Shown in pieces: positions 53,614 through 61,879 of a stretch of DNA of 64,000 bases (the first letter of the stretch is position 1; every line of letters starts with the position of its first letter). A program made the translations under genes and the position numbers. The DNA is from Vibrio porteresiae DSM 19223 (lineage in GTDB: Bacteria; Pseudomonadota; Gammaproteobacteria; Enterobacterales; Vibrionaceae): NCBI RefSeq assembly GCF_024347055.1, contig NZ_AP024895.1:1984001-2048000 (forward strand), given 5' to 3'. The notes under the pieces were generated by a model, which searched no databases, was not told where the DNA came from, and saw only the letters and a list, made by a program, of their open reading frames with translations.

Positions 53614-54345
53614 TTACTTTGTTTTAACCACGCTTTCATCCAGCGCTTTTGCTTTAGCTCGCGCGCCAAGAAAGTCAAAATCAATACCTTGCAGTGCCAA
53701 CAAGCGATCAAGCGTCGGATAAAGCTCACCTAATGTATCGCTGAGTGTGCTACGCAGTGTTTCGATCACTTTCTGCGTGCCACGTTCAATCTCGATGTTA
53801 AGCCAATCGCCAGCAAATTTTTGCTCGAAAATACTCATACGACAGACTTCGTCACTGAGAACGACGGTAAACAAACTTTGGTTGGTATCAACACTAACAA
53901 TAGAGACACTTGCGCCATTTAGAGCAACTCGGCTACCCACCACCAAATAGCGTTGCCATTCAGTTGGGAAAGAGAGTTGATAAGTTCGCTGGCCCCCTGA
54001 CACATCAATAGTGCAAATCTCTGCCTGAAAATCAATGTTACCCGTCAAGCGATGACCATCACAATCTACAGGCTCATTGATACTACAAGTCAGGTTCACA
54101 AACGAACCGGATTGCGCCGCAGCTAAGGCGGTATTTGCACATTGCGCGAGTTCAGATTGCAAGCCTAAAAGATCGTTCCCTTTACGTTCAGTCACCGCAA
54201 AACGCACACCATCCACACACACCCATTGACCTTCGTGGATGGGTAGATAGAAATCGTGATGACAGCGTAATGTCACTTCCATATGCGACGTCTGTCGAAC
54301 ACAAGTTACGATCTTACCTAACGATTGCACCACACCTGAGAACAT
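53614..54345 (-). CDS. Divergent riboflavin synthase-like (lumazine-binding) protein
   Basis: The 243 residues comprise two lumazine-binding repeats (about 1-95 and 96-195) and a C-terminal helix as in riboflavin synthase, then an extra 30-residue tail. The start MFSGVVQ is typical. Key positions recalled from the E. coli enzyme differ: the GCCLTV segment is GVRFAV, the GGHxxSGH segment is DGHRLTGN, GISLTV is GASVSI and the Asp after NIEI is Glu. So catalysis by the usual route is doubtful. It may be a paralogue for flavin or lumazine binding, like the fluorescent antenna proteins of luminous bacteria. It is coupled to a GNAT gene. AAAGG precedes the ATG. Confidence 0.75.
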   Translation of the reverse strand: MFSGVVQSLGKIVTCVRQTSHMEVTLRCHHDFYLPIHEGQWVCVDGVRFAVTERKGNDLLGLQSELAQCANTALAAAQSGSFVNLTCSINEPVDCDGHRLTGNIDFQAEICTIDVSGGQRTYQLSFPTEWQRYLVVGSRVALNGASVSIVSVDTNQSLFTVVLSDEVCRMSIFEQKFAGDWLNIEIERGTQKVIETLRSTLSDTLGELYPTLDRLLALQGIDFDFLGARAKAKALDESVVKTK

Positions 54346-54761
54346 ATTTTGTAGCCTTTATGATTATCACTTGAAGGAATCGGTATCCGTTACGTAATGA
54401 CCAATCCCAGCATTCACCTGACAAATGAATGAGTTGTTTTAATTTAGAGTAGATATCCTAATCAAATAAAAAGGAAAAATCTAATACCTCATCGACAAAG
54501 ATTTATTGTTTTAAATCAAAATCATTACTGCACGATGACTCGCGAGTAGACACAATTTTTCTCTTTAAAAAAAGTGAAATTCTTTTCACAACGGGTTAAA
54601 TTGCGCCGCTGTCGCTGCCTTGAGACAAATATCAATGGTTATTTACATCCTTATCAGCGAGATGAGAAAGAAGAAATCCCAATTCGTAAGCCACCTTGCA
54701 CCACTAGAACTGGGCGATCAGTTGTAACTCATTCGCCATAATGATAAGCTCGCGCAAATTT
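54346..54761. other. AT-rich region between the riboflavin-synthase-like gene and the riboswitch
   Basis: No gene is seen. The stretch must contain two divergent promoters, one for the riboflavin-synthase-like gene and one for add. No FMN riboswitch core was recognised. Confidence 0.4.
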
Positions 54762-54829
54762 ACTTCGTATAATCCCAATAATAAGGTTTGGGAGTTTCTA
54801 CCAAGAGCCTCAACTCTTGATTATGAAGT
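54762..54829 (+). promoter_or_regulatory. Adenine-sensing purine riboswitch aptamer upstream of add
   Basis: The aptamer has P1 ACTTCGTA (54762-54769) with TATGAAGT (54822-54829), the P2 loop with AATAAGG, and the invariant GGGAGTTTCTACC core. P3 is CAAGAG / CTCTTG with the loop CCTCAA. The pairing base in GATTATGAAG is U, which selects adenine over guanine. The core is nearly identical to the recalled V. vulnificus add riboswitch. The P3 loop is six bases, one less than usual. It should activate add when adenine is abundant. Confidence 0.92.
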
Positions 54830-54867
54830 CTGTAACTTTATGTCCCCATTTTATAAAGGTAGAGACT
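54827..54867 (+). promoter_or_regulatory. Expression platform of the add riboswitch (ribosome site sequestering hairpin)
   Basis: AGTCT (54827-54831) can pair with AGACT (54863-54867), and CTTTAT (54836-54841) with ATAAAG (54853-54858), covering the ribosome site AAAGGT (54855-54860). The first arm overlaps the 3' strand of P1, so adenine binding frees the ribosome site. Translational control is therefore likely. Confidence 0.75.
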
Positions 54868-54868
54868 G

Positions 54869-55861
54869 ATGAACTATCATAACCTTCCCAAGATCGATCT
54901 CCACTGTCATCTCGACGGTAGCGTACGTCCAGAAACCATCATTGAATTGGCTCGCGAACAAAATATCACGCTACCAAGTGACGATATTGAGACCATCCGT
55001 TCATTGATGATTGCGCCGGAAACCTGTCAAAACCTGGGTGAATACCTGCTGCGTTTCGAATTGCCACTGTCTGTCATGCAAACTGAAGAAGCTATTGAAC
55101 GAATCTCTTTTGAAGTATTTGAAGACGCAGCCAAAGAAAATGTCAAATACCTTGAAATGCGTTACGGCCCGATGCTGCACCTCAATAAGGGGCTAACTCT
55201 CGATCAAGTGATCCGTAGCGCCGTTAAAGGGATGAAACGTGCGGAAGCGATGTATGACATTAAAGGCAATTACATTCTCTCTATTTTGCGCCACATGCCT
55301 AAAGAGACCATCAAATCGGTTCTTGACGCAGGTGCTGCCTATCTGAATAACGGTGTGGTCGCTTTCGACCTCGCAGGTGGGGAAGCGGATGGCTTTTGTC
55401 ATGAGTTCATCCCCTATGCTCAATATGCCATCGAAAAAGGCTATCGAGTCACCATTCATGCTGGTGAGCAAGGCTGCGGGCAAAATGTCTACGATGCAGT
55501 GAGCCTACTTGGTGCAGAGCGCATCGGCCATGGCATCCACATTAAAGGTCATGCGGACGCGTATCAGCTTGTGAAGCAAGACTCTGTCACATTGGAAACC
55601 TGTCCAAGCAGTAATGTGCAAACAAAAGCGGTTGATCATCTTAAGAATCACCCGATTAAAGCGTTTTATAAAGACAACGTGCTTATTACCATCAATACCG
55701 ACAATCGTACGGTTTCTAACACGACAATGACGGATGAAGTTCGTAAAGTTTGTGAGCAATTTTCATTAACCGCTGAAGATTACGCGGCGATTTATAAAAC
55801 CAGCGTCGATAATTCATTTGCAACCGATGCAGTAAAACAGCATTTATTGAGTTTTATTTGA
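54869..55861 (+). CDS. add: Adenosine deaminase
   Basis: This 330-residue zinc enzyme converts adenosine and deoxyadenosine to inosine and ammonia in purine salvage. Metal and catalytic motifs are clear: DLHCHLDGS at the start, IHAGE in the middle (catalytic Glu), HGIH, and the late TDN (zinc Asp). Translation starts at an ATG eight bases after AAAGGT, which the riboswitch platform controls. The length is that of bacterial Add. A strong terminator follows. It is monocistronic. Confidence 0.96.
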   Translation: MNYHNLPKIDLHCHLDGSVRPETIIELAREQNITLPSDDIETIRSLMIAPETCQNLGEYLLRFELPLSVMQTEEAIERISFEVFEDAAKENVKYLEMRYGPMLHLNKGLTLDQVIRSAVKGMKRAEAMYDIKGNYILSILRHMPKETIKSVLDAGAAYLNNGVVAFDLAGGEADGFCHEFIPYAQYAIEKGYRVTIHAGEQGCGQNVYDAVSLLGAERIGHGIHIKGHADAYQLVKQDSVTLETCPSSNVQTKAVDHLKNHPIKAFYKDNVLITINTDNRTVSNTTMTDEVRKVCEQFSLTAEDYAAIYKTSVDNSFATDAVKQHLLSFI

Positions 55862-55875
55862 TACATCAAAATAGT

Positions 55876-55902
55876 AAGGGAAGCTAAGCTTCCCTTTTTT
55901 TT
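55876..55902 (+). terminator. Strong terminator after add
   Basis: AAGGGAAGC (55876-55884) pairs perfectly with GCTTCCCTT (55888-55896), followed by a long T-run. Confidence 0.92.
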
Positions 55903-56403
55903 TGGGGTTCGATCCCAAAAATCGTTTCTTCTATTGGCCGACATTGTTACACTTTTATTAAATGTATTTGGCTGCAATGCGACCAACTTCATCTTTCATT
56001 TACTACCTATATAGTGGTAAAGTTCGCATCAGCTTTTGCTTAAATGCGCATTTTTAGCCCAATTATCGGTGAACACTGCGAAGTGCTTCACTTTTTGACG
56101 TTTTCAGTAGCCTAAGCACAGCATTAATTGCGTTTTAGATCATTGAGTTATTTATAACCATTATTTTTATCGCATTGTTTAATTTACTTTTTATTTATTA
56201 AAAAGCAATTTTGTTATTCATTTAAAACATTTATTGCAACATAACTGATTTACATTGGTCTAATCGTCCGAAAGTTCATGATTCAGCCTACTTTCATTCA
56301 AGTTATGGAATGGGGTTCAGAAAGCTTAAGGCTATTTGCTGATATGTTGTTGTTTTTATTTACTCTATTTTAAATAAGTAATATTGGTTCTGTAGGTTGT
56401 TTA
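55903..56403. other. Intergenic region between add and the EAL gene
   Basis: There is no gene. The stretch is AT-rich with repeated T-runs and presumably holds the promoter for the GGDEF/EAL gene. No RNA element or repeat was recognised. Confidence 0.35.
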
Positions 56404-58284
56404 ATGTACAAGACTGAACGTCTGAAAGTGTTTTCAGCAAACTTGCCGTTTTTGGTTTCCGTAAACATTGGTATCTCTACCATTTTGGTGTTTAGTGGTA
56501 TCTATGATGGCCTCAGTACAGACAAACTCATCTGGATGTTTTGCATCTATGGTGTGTCTGCGTTACGACTTTTTTTCCACTACGGAATCTCACCAAACAA
56601 CCCACATAAACTCGACTTTCACTTTGCAGGTGTGATATTCGCTGGCATTGTTTGGGCGAGCTATCCCTATTTATTCCACCAAGACTTTACCATCAAACAA
56701 GAGATGGTCGCGCTGATCATCTTCTGTGGTATGTCCGGTGGCAGTGCCAGCCTACTCTCGGCTGATTTACGCTCATCAATTGCTTTCACCACTATCACCG
56801 TCATTCCGTTTTGTTTGGTGTTAATGAGCATGGGCAAAGATGAGAAGGCAATTGGTCTGATGGGGATTGGTTACGCTATTGCCCTGTGTTTAAGTGCCGT
56901 TCGTAGCTCGACTTTCATTATCAAGTCGATTCGCAGCCAACTGCATGTAGAAAACCTCGTTGCCAATCTAGAAAGCGAAGTGCAAACGCGTACTGCCACC
57001 ATTTTGACGCTAGAACAACGAGATATGCTCACGGGTCTTTATAACCGTAATAGTTTCACCACTAAGGTGGAATTGGTTCAAGATCAAATCGATACCACCC
57101 CAACTATCGATACCTTTATTCATATTAATCTCGAAGCGTTTCATATTATCAATGATAATTATGGGCACGAATTTGGCGACCTAGTACTGACAAAAGTGGG
57201 ACAACGCCTAACCAATATCGATAAATACTACGGGTCGGTGTCTGCGCGTTGGGGCAACGACGAATTTATTATTTATCTTTCGACTCAATCGGGCTATGCG
57301 GTTAACGAATATATTGATTTAGTAAAAGAAAAACTGGCTGAGCCAATTCAACATCATAATATTCGTGTCACACTCTCTTTCCATATTGGGTATTACGAAT
57401 GCCATCAACCGATGCATGTGTTAAAAGCGATTAAAAATGCCCAACTAGCAATGAATGATGGCAAAAGAAATCACATTCGTATTCGTGCTTTTGACCAAGA
57501 CATTCAAGATAAATACGAACGTAAAGAATATCTTCGTGTCGAAATGCTTAAGGCACTGGATAATCAAGATTTCTTTATGAACTATCAGCCAATCGTCGAT
57601 ATTCGTTCGCAACGTATTCATGCATTTGAAGCATTAGTTCGCTGGAAAGTGGCTGGAGAACCGATTGCTCCTGATGAATTTATTTCGATTGCCGAAGAGA
57701 ACGGTTTAATTACCGATTTAGGCAAATTAATTATGAAGATGTCGCTTGTCGCACTCAACCGAGTCAATCAGCGTTATCCTGAGATTGCTATTTCGATTAA
57801 CGTATCAGCCATCGAGTTTGAGAACGATGAATTTATTGATTATCTCGATTTCTTGATTCATCAATACGCGATTATTACGCGCAACGTCCACTTGGAAATT
57901 ACCGAGACGGCAATGATTTCCAACTTGGGTAAACTCAGCGACGTAATTAAGCGCGTGAAAGAGATGGGGATTATGATTTCCGTCGACGACTTTGGTACTG
58001 GATTCTCATCCATTTCAGTATTGAAGAACTTAAGTGTCGATTTCATTAAAATCGATAAATCGTATGTCGACGACATCTGTACTGATGAAAAAGATCAAAG
58101 CATTGTCTCTGCAGTGACGAAAATGGCGCATACCATTCACAGTAAAGTCATCGCCGAAGGCGTGGAATACGCAGATCAATTAGCACTGCTACGTGCAAGT
58201 GATGTGGACTTTATTCAAGGCTATCTGTTTAGTAAACCCGTCACCTTTGAAACCATGCTCACTCAGCTGGCCTACGAAAGATGA
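56404..58284 (+). CDS. Membrane GGDEF/EAL protein, probable c-di-GMP phosphodiesterase
   Basis: This 626-residue protein has about six membrane helices (about 12-175), a GGDEF domain (about 200-355) and an EAL domain (about 370-620). The GGDEF site is degenerate (RWGNDEF, residues 282-288), and a metal-binding Asp of the usual IDIDHF is replaced (INLEAF), so no cyclase activity is expected. The EAL residues are complete: Glu409 in FEALVRW, Asn466, Glu498, Asp528/529 in DDFGTG, Lys549, Glu585 and Gln605. It should cleave c-di-GMP and favour motility over biofilm, with the dead GGDEF perhaps binding GTP. Confidence 0.92.
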   Translation: MYKTERLKVFSANLPFLVSVNIGISTILVFSGIYDGLSTDKLIWMFCIYGVSALRLFFHYGISPNNPHKLDFHFAGVIFAGIVWASYPYLFHQDFTIKQEMVALIIFCGMSGGSASLLSADLRSSIAFTTITVIPFCLVLMSMGKDEKAIGLMGIGYAIALCLSAVRSSTFIIKSIRSQLHVENLVANLESEVQTRTATILTLEQRDMLTGLYNRNSFTTKVELVQDQIDTTPTIDTFIHINLEAFHIINDNYGHEFGDLVLTKVGQRLTNIDKYYGSVSARWGNDEFIIYLSTQSGYAVNEYIDLVKEKLAEPIQHHNIRVTLSFHIGYYECHQPMHVLKAIKNAQLAMNDGKRNHIRIRAFDQDIQDKYERKEYLRVEMLKALDNQDFFMNYQPIVDIRSQRIHAFEALVRWKVAGEPIAPDEFISIAEENGLITDLGKLIMKMSLVALNRVNQRYPEIAISINVSAIEFENDEFIDYLDFLIHQYAIITRNVHLEITETAMISNLGKLSDVIKRVKEMGIMISVDDFGTGFSSISVLKNLSVDFIKIDKSYVDDICTDEKDQSIVSAVTKMAHTIHSKVIAEGVEYADQLALLRASDVDFIQGYLFSKPVTFETMLTQLAYER

Positions 58285-58334
58285 TGACGACATTGGCGCG
58301 TGTTAGCATGCGCCAGTGTCTCTGACCGCTGAAA

Positions 58335-58649
58335 TTATCGGTAGAACACCGCCAACCAGACGGTGACCTGCTCAGTGTCACTTTCTACTACTCGGTGCTT
58401 TTCATGGGCACGAATCTGCAAGTAATCGCCCGCTTTCAATGTCACTTGGCGGCCATCTTCAAACTCTATGACACCATACCCCTCTAATACCAAAACCCAT
58501 TCATGTTCATTTTGGTCATACCATCCCTCTTCTGGTGACATTTGGCCACGAGAGAGAATTCGTTCAATGCGCACATGTTTGGTACTGATCAAATCTTGAA
58601 ACACTTCGTTAGGCAACGAATGGGGAATTTGCGTAAATAAGTTACCCAC
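58335..58649 (-). CDS. Cupin-domain protein
   Basis: This 104-residue protein folds as a single cupin barrel. Motif 1 is WYDQNEHEWVLVLEGYGVIEFE (metal-binding His and Glu), and motif 2 is AGDYLQIRAHEKHRV (late His). The start is GTG with AGGAG upstream, directly after the stop codon of a possible 28-residue peptide. The substrate is unknown; metal-dependent isomerases or dioxygenases are the likely group. It is monocistronic or coupled to the short upstream ORF. Confidence 0.85.
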   Translation of the reverse strand: MGNLFTQIPHSLPNEVFQDLISTKHVRIERILSRGQMSPEEGWYDQNEHEWVLVLEGYGVIEFEDGRQVTLKAGDYLQIRAHEKHRVVESDTEQVTVWLAVFYR

Positions 58650-58736
58650 TTAAGGACTCCTATCTCTTGTTCGGGAAACATTGAATTGAGTACAGCGTCG
58701 TTCGATTAACAGCATCGCTACAATACTGATAATCAC
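58650..58736 (-). CDS. Possible 28-residue peptide coupled to the cupin gene
   Basis: A frame starting at GTG 58736 behind AGGTGAG encodes a hydrophobic start (IISIVAMLLIERR) and a basic tail, and its TAA directly abuts the cupin GTG. The frame extends farther upstream without a start (INTQLGVWCFSTGEF), so it may instead be the tail of a lost membrane-protein gene. Low confidence. Confidence 0.3.
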   Translation of the reverse strand: MIISIVAMLLIERRCTQFNVSRTRDRSP

Positions 58737-58860
58737 AAAGCAAAACTCACCTGTAGAGAAGCACCATACCCCTAGTTGTGTATTGATTCCACAAGCATTT
58801 GCTTAAATAGGTTACCTGCTTGAAAATAATCCACCACCAACTCGAAAAGGCCAGAGAAAG

Positions 58861-58895
58861 CAAAACGCACCCGGACATACAATGACCGAGTGCGT
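58861..58895 (-). terminator. Terminator after the cyclotransferase-like gene
   Basis: ACGCACCCGG (58865-58874) pairs with CCGAGTGCGT (58886-58895), and on the minus strand TTTTG follows. Confidence 0.7.
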
Positions 58896-58919
58896 AAAAT
58901 GTAAGTGCGAATAAAAACG

Positions 58920-59345
58920 TTAAGCCACCGCTTGGCGAGAGCGGTACAAAGCAGAATGTGCCAAAGTATAATCGCCGGGGACTTCCTGCTGAATGCGAGC
59001 ACCATAAAGCTGATCGAGCGGTTTTCCATAGGCAAAAACGTCAATTTCTTCACCCGTGGCTTTATCAACAACGGTCAGCTCGACACGGCGATAGCCATCA
59101 GCTGCATGGATACGCTCTAGCATATCCATCTGACGCAACACATCATCATTAACCAAGAACACTTGCCCTTGAACTTGATGACCATAACCACGATTGAGAA
59201 TCAACCAAGGGGAGTAGCGATCGCCCACTAAATACAATGGATAACGATTTTTGGTTTGAAAATCTCCAGGATAACGAACACCTTTATTGGTGGCGAAGTT
59301 AGGGAAACCTTCTTTTAATGTCCCAAAGACAAACACCTTATGCAT
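58920..59345 (-). CDS. Gamma-glutamylcyclotransferase-like (AIG2-type) protein
   Basis: This 141-residue protein starts MHKVFVFGTLKEGF, the signature of the GGCT/AIG2 fold (FVYGTLxxG), and has the central GQVFLVNDDVLRQMDMLE (the fold's catalytic Glu region) and RVELTVVDKATGE. Members remove gamma-glutamyl groups or act on gamma-glutamylamines. ATG at 59345 with AAGGA is preferred to an upstream start that would add 27 residues without homology. It is likely co-transcribed with GlpM. Confidence 0.85.
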   Translation of the reverse strand: MHKVFVFGTLKEGFPNFATNKGVRYPGDFQTKNRYPLYLVGDRYSPWLILNRGYGHQVQGQVFLVNDDVLRQMDMLERIHAADGYRRVELTVVDKATGEEIDVFAYGKPLDQLYGARIQQEVPGDYTLAHSALYRSRQAVA

Positions 59346-59404
59346 TGAAATATCCTTATTTCTATCGGCAGAAAGATGCACCGCATTCGGTACACGAAAA
59401 AATG

Positions 59405-59755
59405 TTATAGGGCCACCGCGTGCCATTTAGTCCAACCAACCAAAAGTAGCGCCGCAAAGGCAACCCACACTAACGTTGCTAAGGTCAACGTCCACATTAA
59501 GTTGTAGCGATAGCTAAAATAATAAACCGCGACTAAATACGCCGCGTAAGGAAGCAGAGAATAGAGTCCAAATAAGACGGTTGCCCTTAACTCGTCCATC
59601 GTCCGCTCAGAACCCACAATGTAGTGAGCAATCAATGCGAAGGTAGAAAACAGCGGCACCAAACCTGAAATATAGAAACTCTTACTCTTGGACAACAACG
59701 CAATCAGCAATACAGCCAACGCTCCTAAACTGCACTTGGCAAATAAAGCGACCAC
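59405..59755 (-). CDS. GlpM family membrane protein
   Basis: This 116-residue protein has about four hydrophobic segments (about 3-22, 27-46, 60-85, 90-112) and the GlpM pattern KSKSFYISGLVPLFSTFALIAH, then SYRYNLMWTLTLATLVWVA. GlpM proteins are associated with alginate or glycerol metabolism in Pseudomonas, but their role is not settled. The start is GTG behind GAAGG. It lies 59 bases upstream of the cyclotransferase-like gene in the same direction. Confidence 0.75.
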   Translation of the reverse strand: MVALFAKCSLGALAVLLIALLSKSKSFYISGLVPLFSTFALIAHYIVGSERTMDELRATVLFGLYSLLPYAAYLVAVYYFSYRYNLMWTLTLATLVWVAFAALLLVGWTKWHAVAL

Positions 59756-60227
59756 TCATCCTTCCCTATATGAAACACATCTCTCAACTATTGTGTATGC
59801 GCATTATGCCCATAATTATGCGTTAATGACTAGCGTTCATTATCGGCATTTTCTTTTTAGTTGAGAATTATCACCAGATGAGTGAATTAATCAATGTGAA
59901 TATTCCCAATGATGAGACGCCTAAAACGTCACCTATAGTCCTATTTTTCTCGCATATAGTAGATACATAGCGATATTGCCACTACAAAATCGAATAAAAC
60001 TCACCCATCACAATCTGATTTCAAATTCTGTGCAAAATCGTCATTTATCATCTAATGAGAAAATACCCACAAGGCCACACATGTACATAATTCCTACTGC
60101 TAATACAAATTTGACCGAATAATGCACTGCAATAGTTTGCTTATAGATAAGGTAAAAAGAGAATGATCTGGGCTAGGCTTCTTGTTGCCAAAAAGCCTAA
60201 CTAAAAGAAAGGAAAGAATGGGGAATA
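59756..60227. other. Gene-poor stretch with a weak hairpin
   Basis: No gene is supported. TAGGCTT (60174-60180) and AAGCCTA (60193-60199) could form a small hairpin near the end of the lipoprotein transcript. A 30-codon ORF near 59880 lacks a ribosome site and was not accepted. Confidence 0.35.
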
Positions 60228-60647
60228 TTAACGGGCAGCAAAGAGGCTGTTTTGTTGTTCAAATAGCATGGCCAATTGTTGTGAATTTGCCACAGGTTCT
60301 ACTTGGTAATCTTGGACGTTCTTTGCTTGTGGTACGTAGGCAGAAGCAACATGACTTAACTCAGATAAATCCACTTGCCCATTAGCCGCGATGGTTTTCA
60401 TTTGATCGGAGCTTAGATGCGCACTATGCCCACCGGGTAAATAAATCGTGCCGTTAGAAAAATCTACCGCAAAAGCGACAACGCCGGGGATAAAGAAAAA
60501 CAGCAACCCAATCGCATCGAGTGCCGCGATTCCCACATCAATTCGGCCATCAACCTGCCCTTTTCGTTCTGGGTGCATAATGGTGCCGCAAGCGGTGAGA
60601 TTCATACACAGCATGAGTGCAACAGAGCTGGCAATTATTTTTTGCAT
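60228..60647 (-). CDS. Small lipoprotein (conserved CGTIMHPERKGQ type)
   Basis: This 133-residue protein has a lipoprotein signal ending in LTACGTIMHPERKGQ, then GRIDVGIAALDAIGLLFFFIPGVVAFAVDFSNGTIYLP, a conserved layout with one hydrophobic stretch after the lipobox. It should be anchored in a membrane. It is a recurring family of unknown function. ATG at 60647 with AAGGAT was chosen; an upstream ATG would add seven residues. Confidence 0.7.
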   Translation of the reverse strand: MQKIIASSVALMLCMNLTACGTIMHPERKGQVDGRIDVGIAALDAIGLLFFFIPGVVAFAVDFSNGTIYLPGGHSAHLSSDQMKTIAANGQVDLSELSHVASAYVPQAKNVQDYQVEPVANSQQLAMLFEQQNSLFAAR

Positions 60648-60811
60648 GCTTGTATCCTTAATCGTCATTGAAAAAGTGATCTTAATGCAAAGTATAGTGG
60701 CCTAATTAAAAGGAGCTGTCTGATTTACTTAAAGAGTTTGTCAACTCTCGCCCAAATGGGTTGAGCGAGAATCGTCGACAAAATGACAATGGCGTGATGA
60801 GTATGATCGTT

Positions 60812-61210
60812 TCAGTGAGTTAACGTACTTAGCAACTCAACGAAATGGTTTATGGCAGGATAGGTCACGCTGGTACAGTTACTGGGTAATGCTTTGGCTG
60901 GATACCATCGGATTTCTCTACACAAGTGCGGCTCGGCATTACGCAATTGACCTTGCCATTCATGGCAATAGAACACGTAATGACATATGCCTTCATTTTC
61001 ATCAAAAATATCGCAAATCAACGATAACGAGGTCACTTTCACACCGACCTCCTCTTGTGCTTCGCGAATCGCTGCTTGGGTGGGAGATTCATCGGCTTCA
61101 ACCCTGCCAGAGGGAAGCCCCCACAGATTACTAAGACGACGGGTGTTCTCTCGATAACCCAGTAACACTTGGTTATCTTGCGCAAATATCATATGCACCA
61201 CATCCACCAT
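60812..61210 (-). CDS. NUDIX hydrolase
   Basis: This 132-residue enzyme has the Nudix box GRVEADESPTQAAIREAQEE then VGV (G-x5-E-x7-REUXEEXGU) at about 37-59. It cleaves a nucleoside diphosphate linked to another moiety; the exact substrate is unknown. The AAGGAG site precedes ATG. It lies 43 bases downstream of a small glycine-rich membrane protein gene on the same strand, perhaps as part of one transcript. Confidence 0.9.
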   Translation of the reverse strand: MVDVVHMIFAQDNQVLLGYRENTRRLSNLWGLPSGRVEADESPTQAAIREAQEEVGVKVTSLSLICDIFDENEGICHYVFYCHEWQGQLRNAEPHLCREIRWYPAKALPSNCTSVTYPAINHFVELLSTLTH

Positions 61211-61252
61211 AAGATCTCCTTAATCTTTTGAGATTGAAACATCTTAATCAGC

Positions 61253-61411
61253 TTAGCGTATTTTCATCGCTTTTATTTGATCGATACCGATACCAATCAA
61301 AGTACCAAAGATAAGGCCTAAGGCCATATTGCCCATTCCCCATCCCACTAAAGTGCCCAATCCTAATCCCCAAGCGTAAAACTTGCCGTCGCCCGTTCTC
61401 ATGCGCATCAT
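61253..61411 (-). CDS. Small glycine-rich membrane protein (52 residues)
   Basis: This short gene starts MMRMRTGDGKFYAWGLG and has a hydrophobic, glycine-spaced segment (LGTLVGWGMGNMALGLIFGT, then LIGIGIDQIK) that looks like a glycine-zipper hairpin or two short membrane helices. AAGGAA precedes the first ATG. The stop TAA is 43 bases before the NUDIX gene start, on the same strand. Small glycine-zipper proteins often sit in the inner membrane. Function is not known. Confidence 0.65.
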   Translation of the reverse strand: MMRMRTGDGKFYAWGLGLGTLVGWGMGNMALGLIFGTLIGIGIDQIKAMKIR

Positions 61412-61623
61412 TTCTTCCTTGTTTTTGTGTTATGTAAATCTGTGCTATTACTCTGCTCTTTCACTGGCAGATTGGCTTCAGATTACCGCGTTGAGCTCAA
61501 GTTTCAATCGTCAATTCGCTAAAAGTAGACCTAACTTTCGCTTCATCGTTGGCAGCAAAATTGGCGGTTATGATAGAGACTATCCCATATTCACTAAGGC
61601 AATGGTTATGCCATATTTCAGAC

Positions 61624-61656
61624 AAAAAAACGGAGCTAAGACTCCTCTTAGCTCCG
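61624..61656 (-). terminator. Strong hairpin terminator downstream of trkH
   Basis: CGGAGCTAAG (61631-61640) pairs perfectly with CTTAGCTCCG (61647-61656); on the minus strand a TTTTTTT run follows. It lies about 220 bases past the trkH stop, leaving a long 3' untranslated stretch. Confidence 0.88.
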
Positions 61657-61879
61657 CTTTACTTAACTCAGTGGCTTAGCACTCTTTGTTGCCCATATTG
61701 ATTATTTTGCTCACTGATAAATAGCCAACCCTTTGCGGGTCTACCTTCTAACTTACTGACGTCGTTAGTAAAGGATTCGTCGTTTGATGAGCATCATAGC
61801 GACGTGGCCGTTATCGTGAGAATCGTAAACTTACAAACTCTTGGTTTACAAACTACTGGTATAGCAAACCGACACTGAG

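Noticed and set aside
59880..59972. 30-codon ORF starting SELINVNIPNDE
   Set aside because: No ribosome site, no homology-like features, and it is too short to support.
61383..61679. 98-codon plus-strand frame
   Set aside because: It covers the start of the glycine-rich gene and the trkH terminator hairpin, with no ribosome site.
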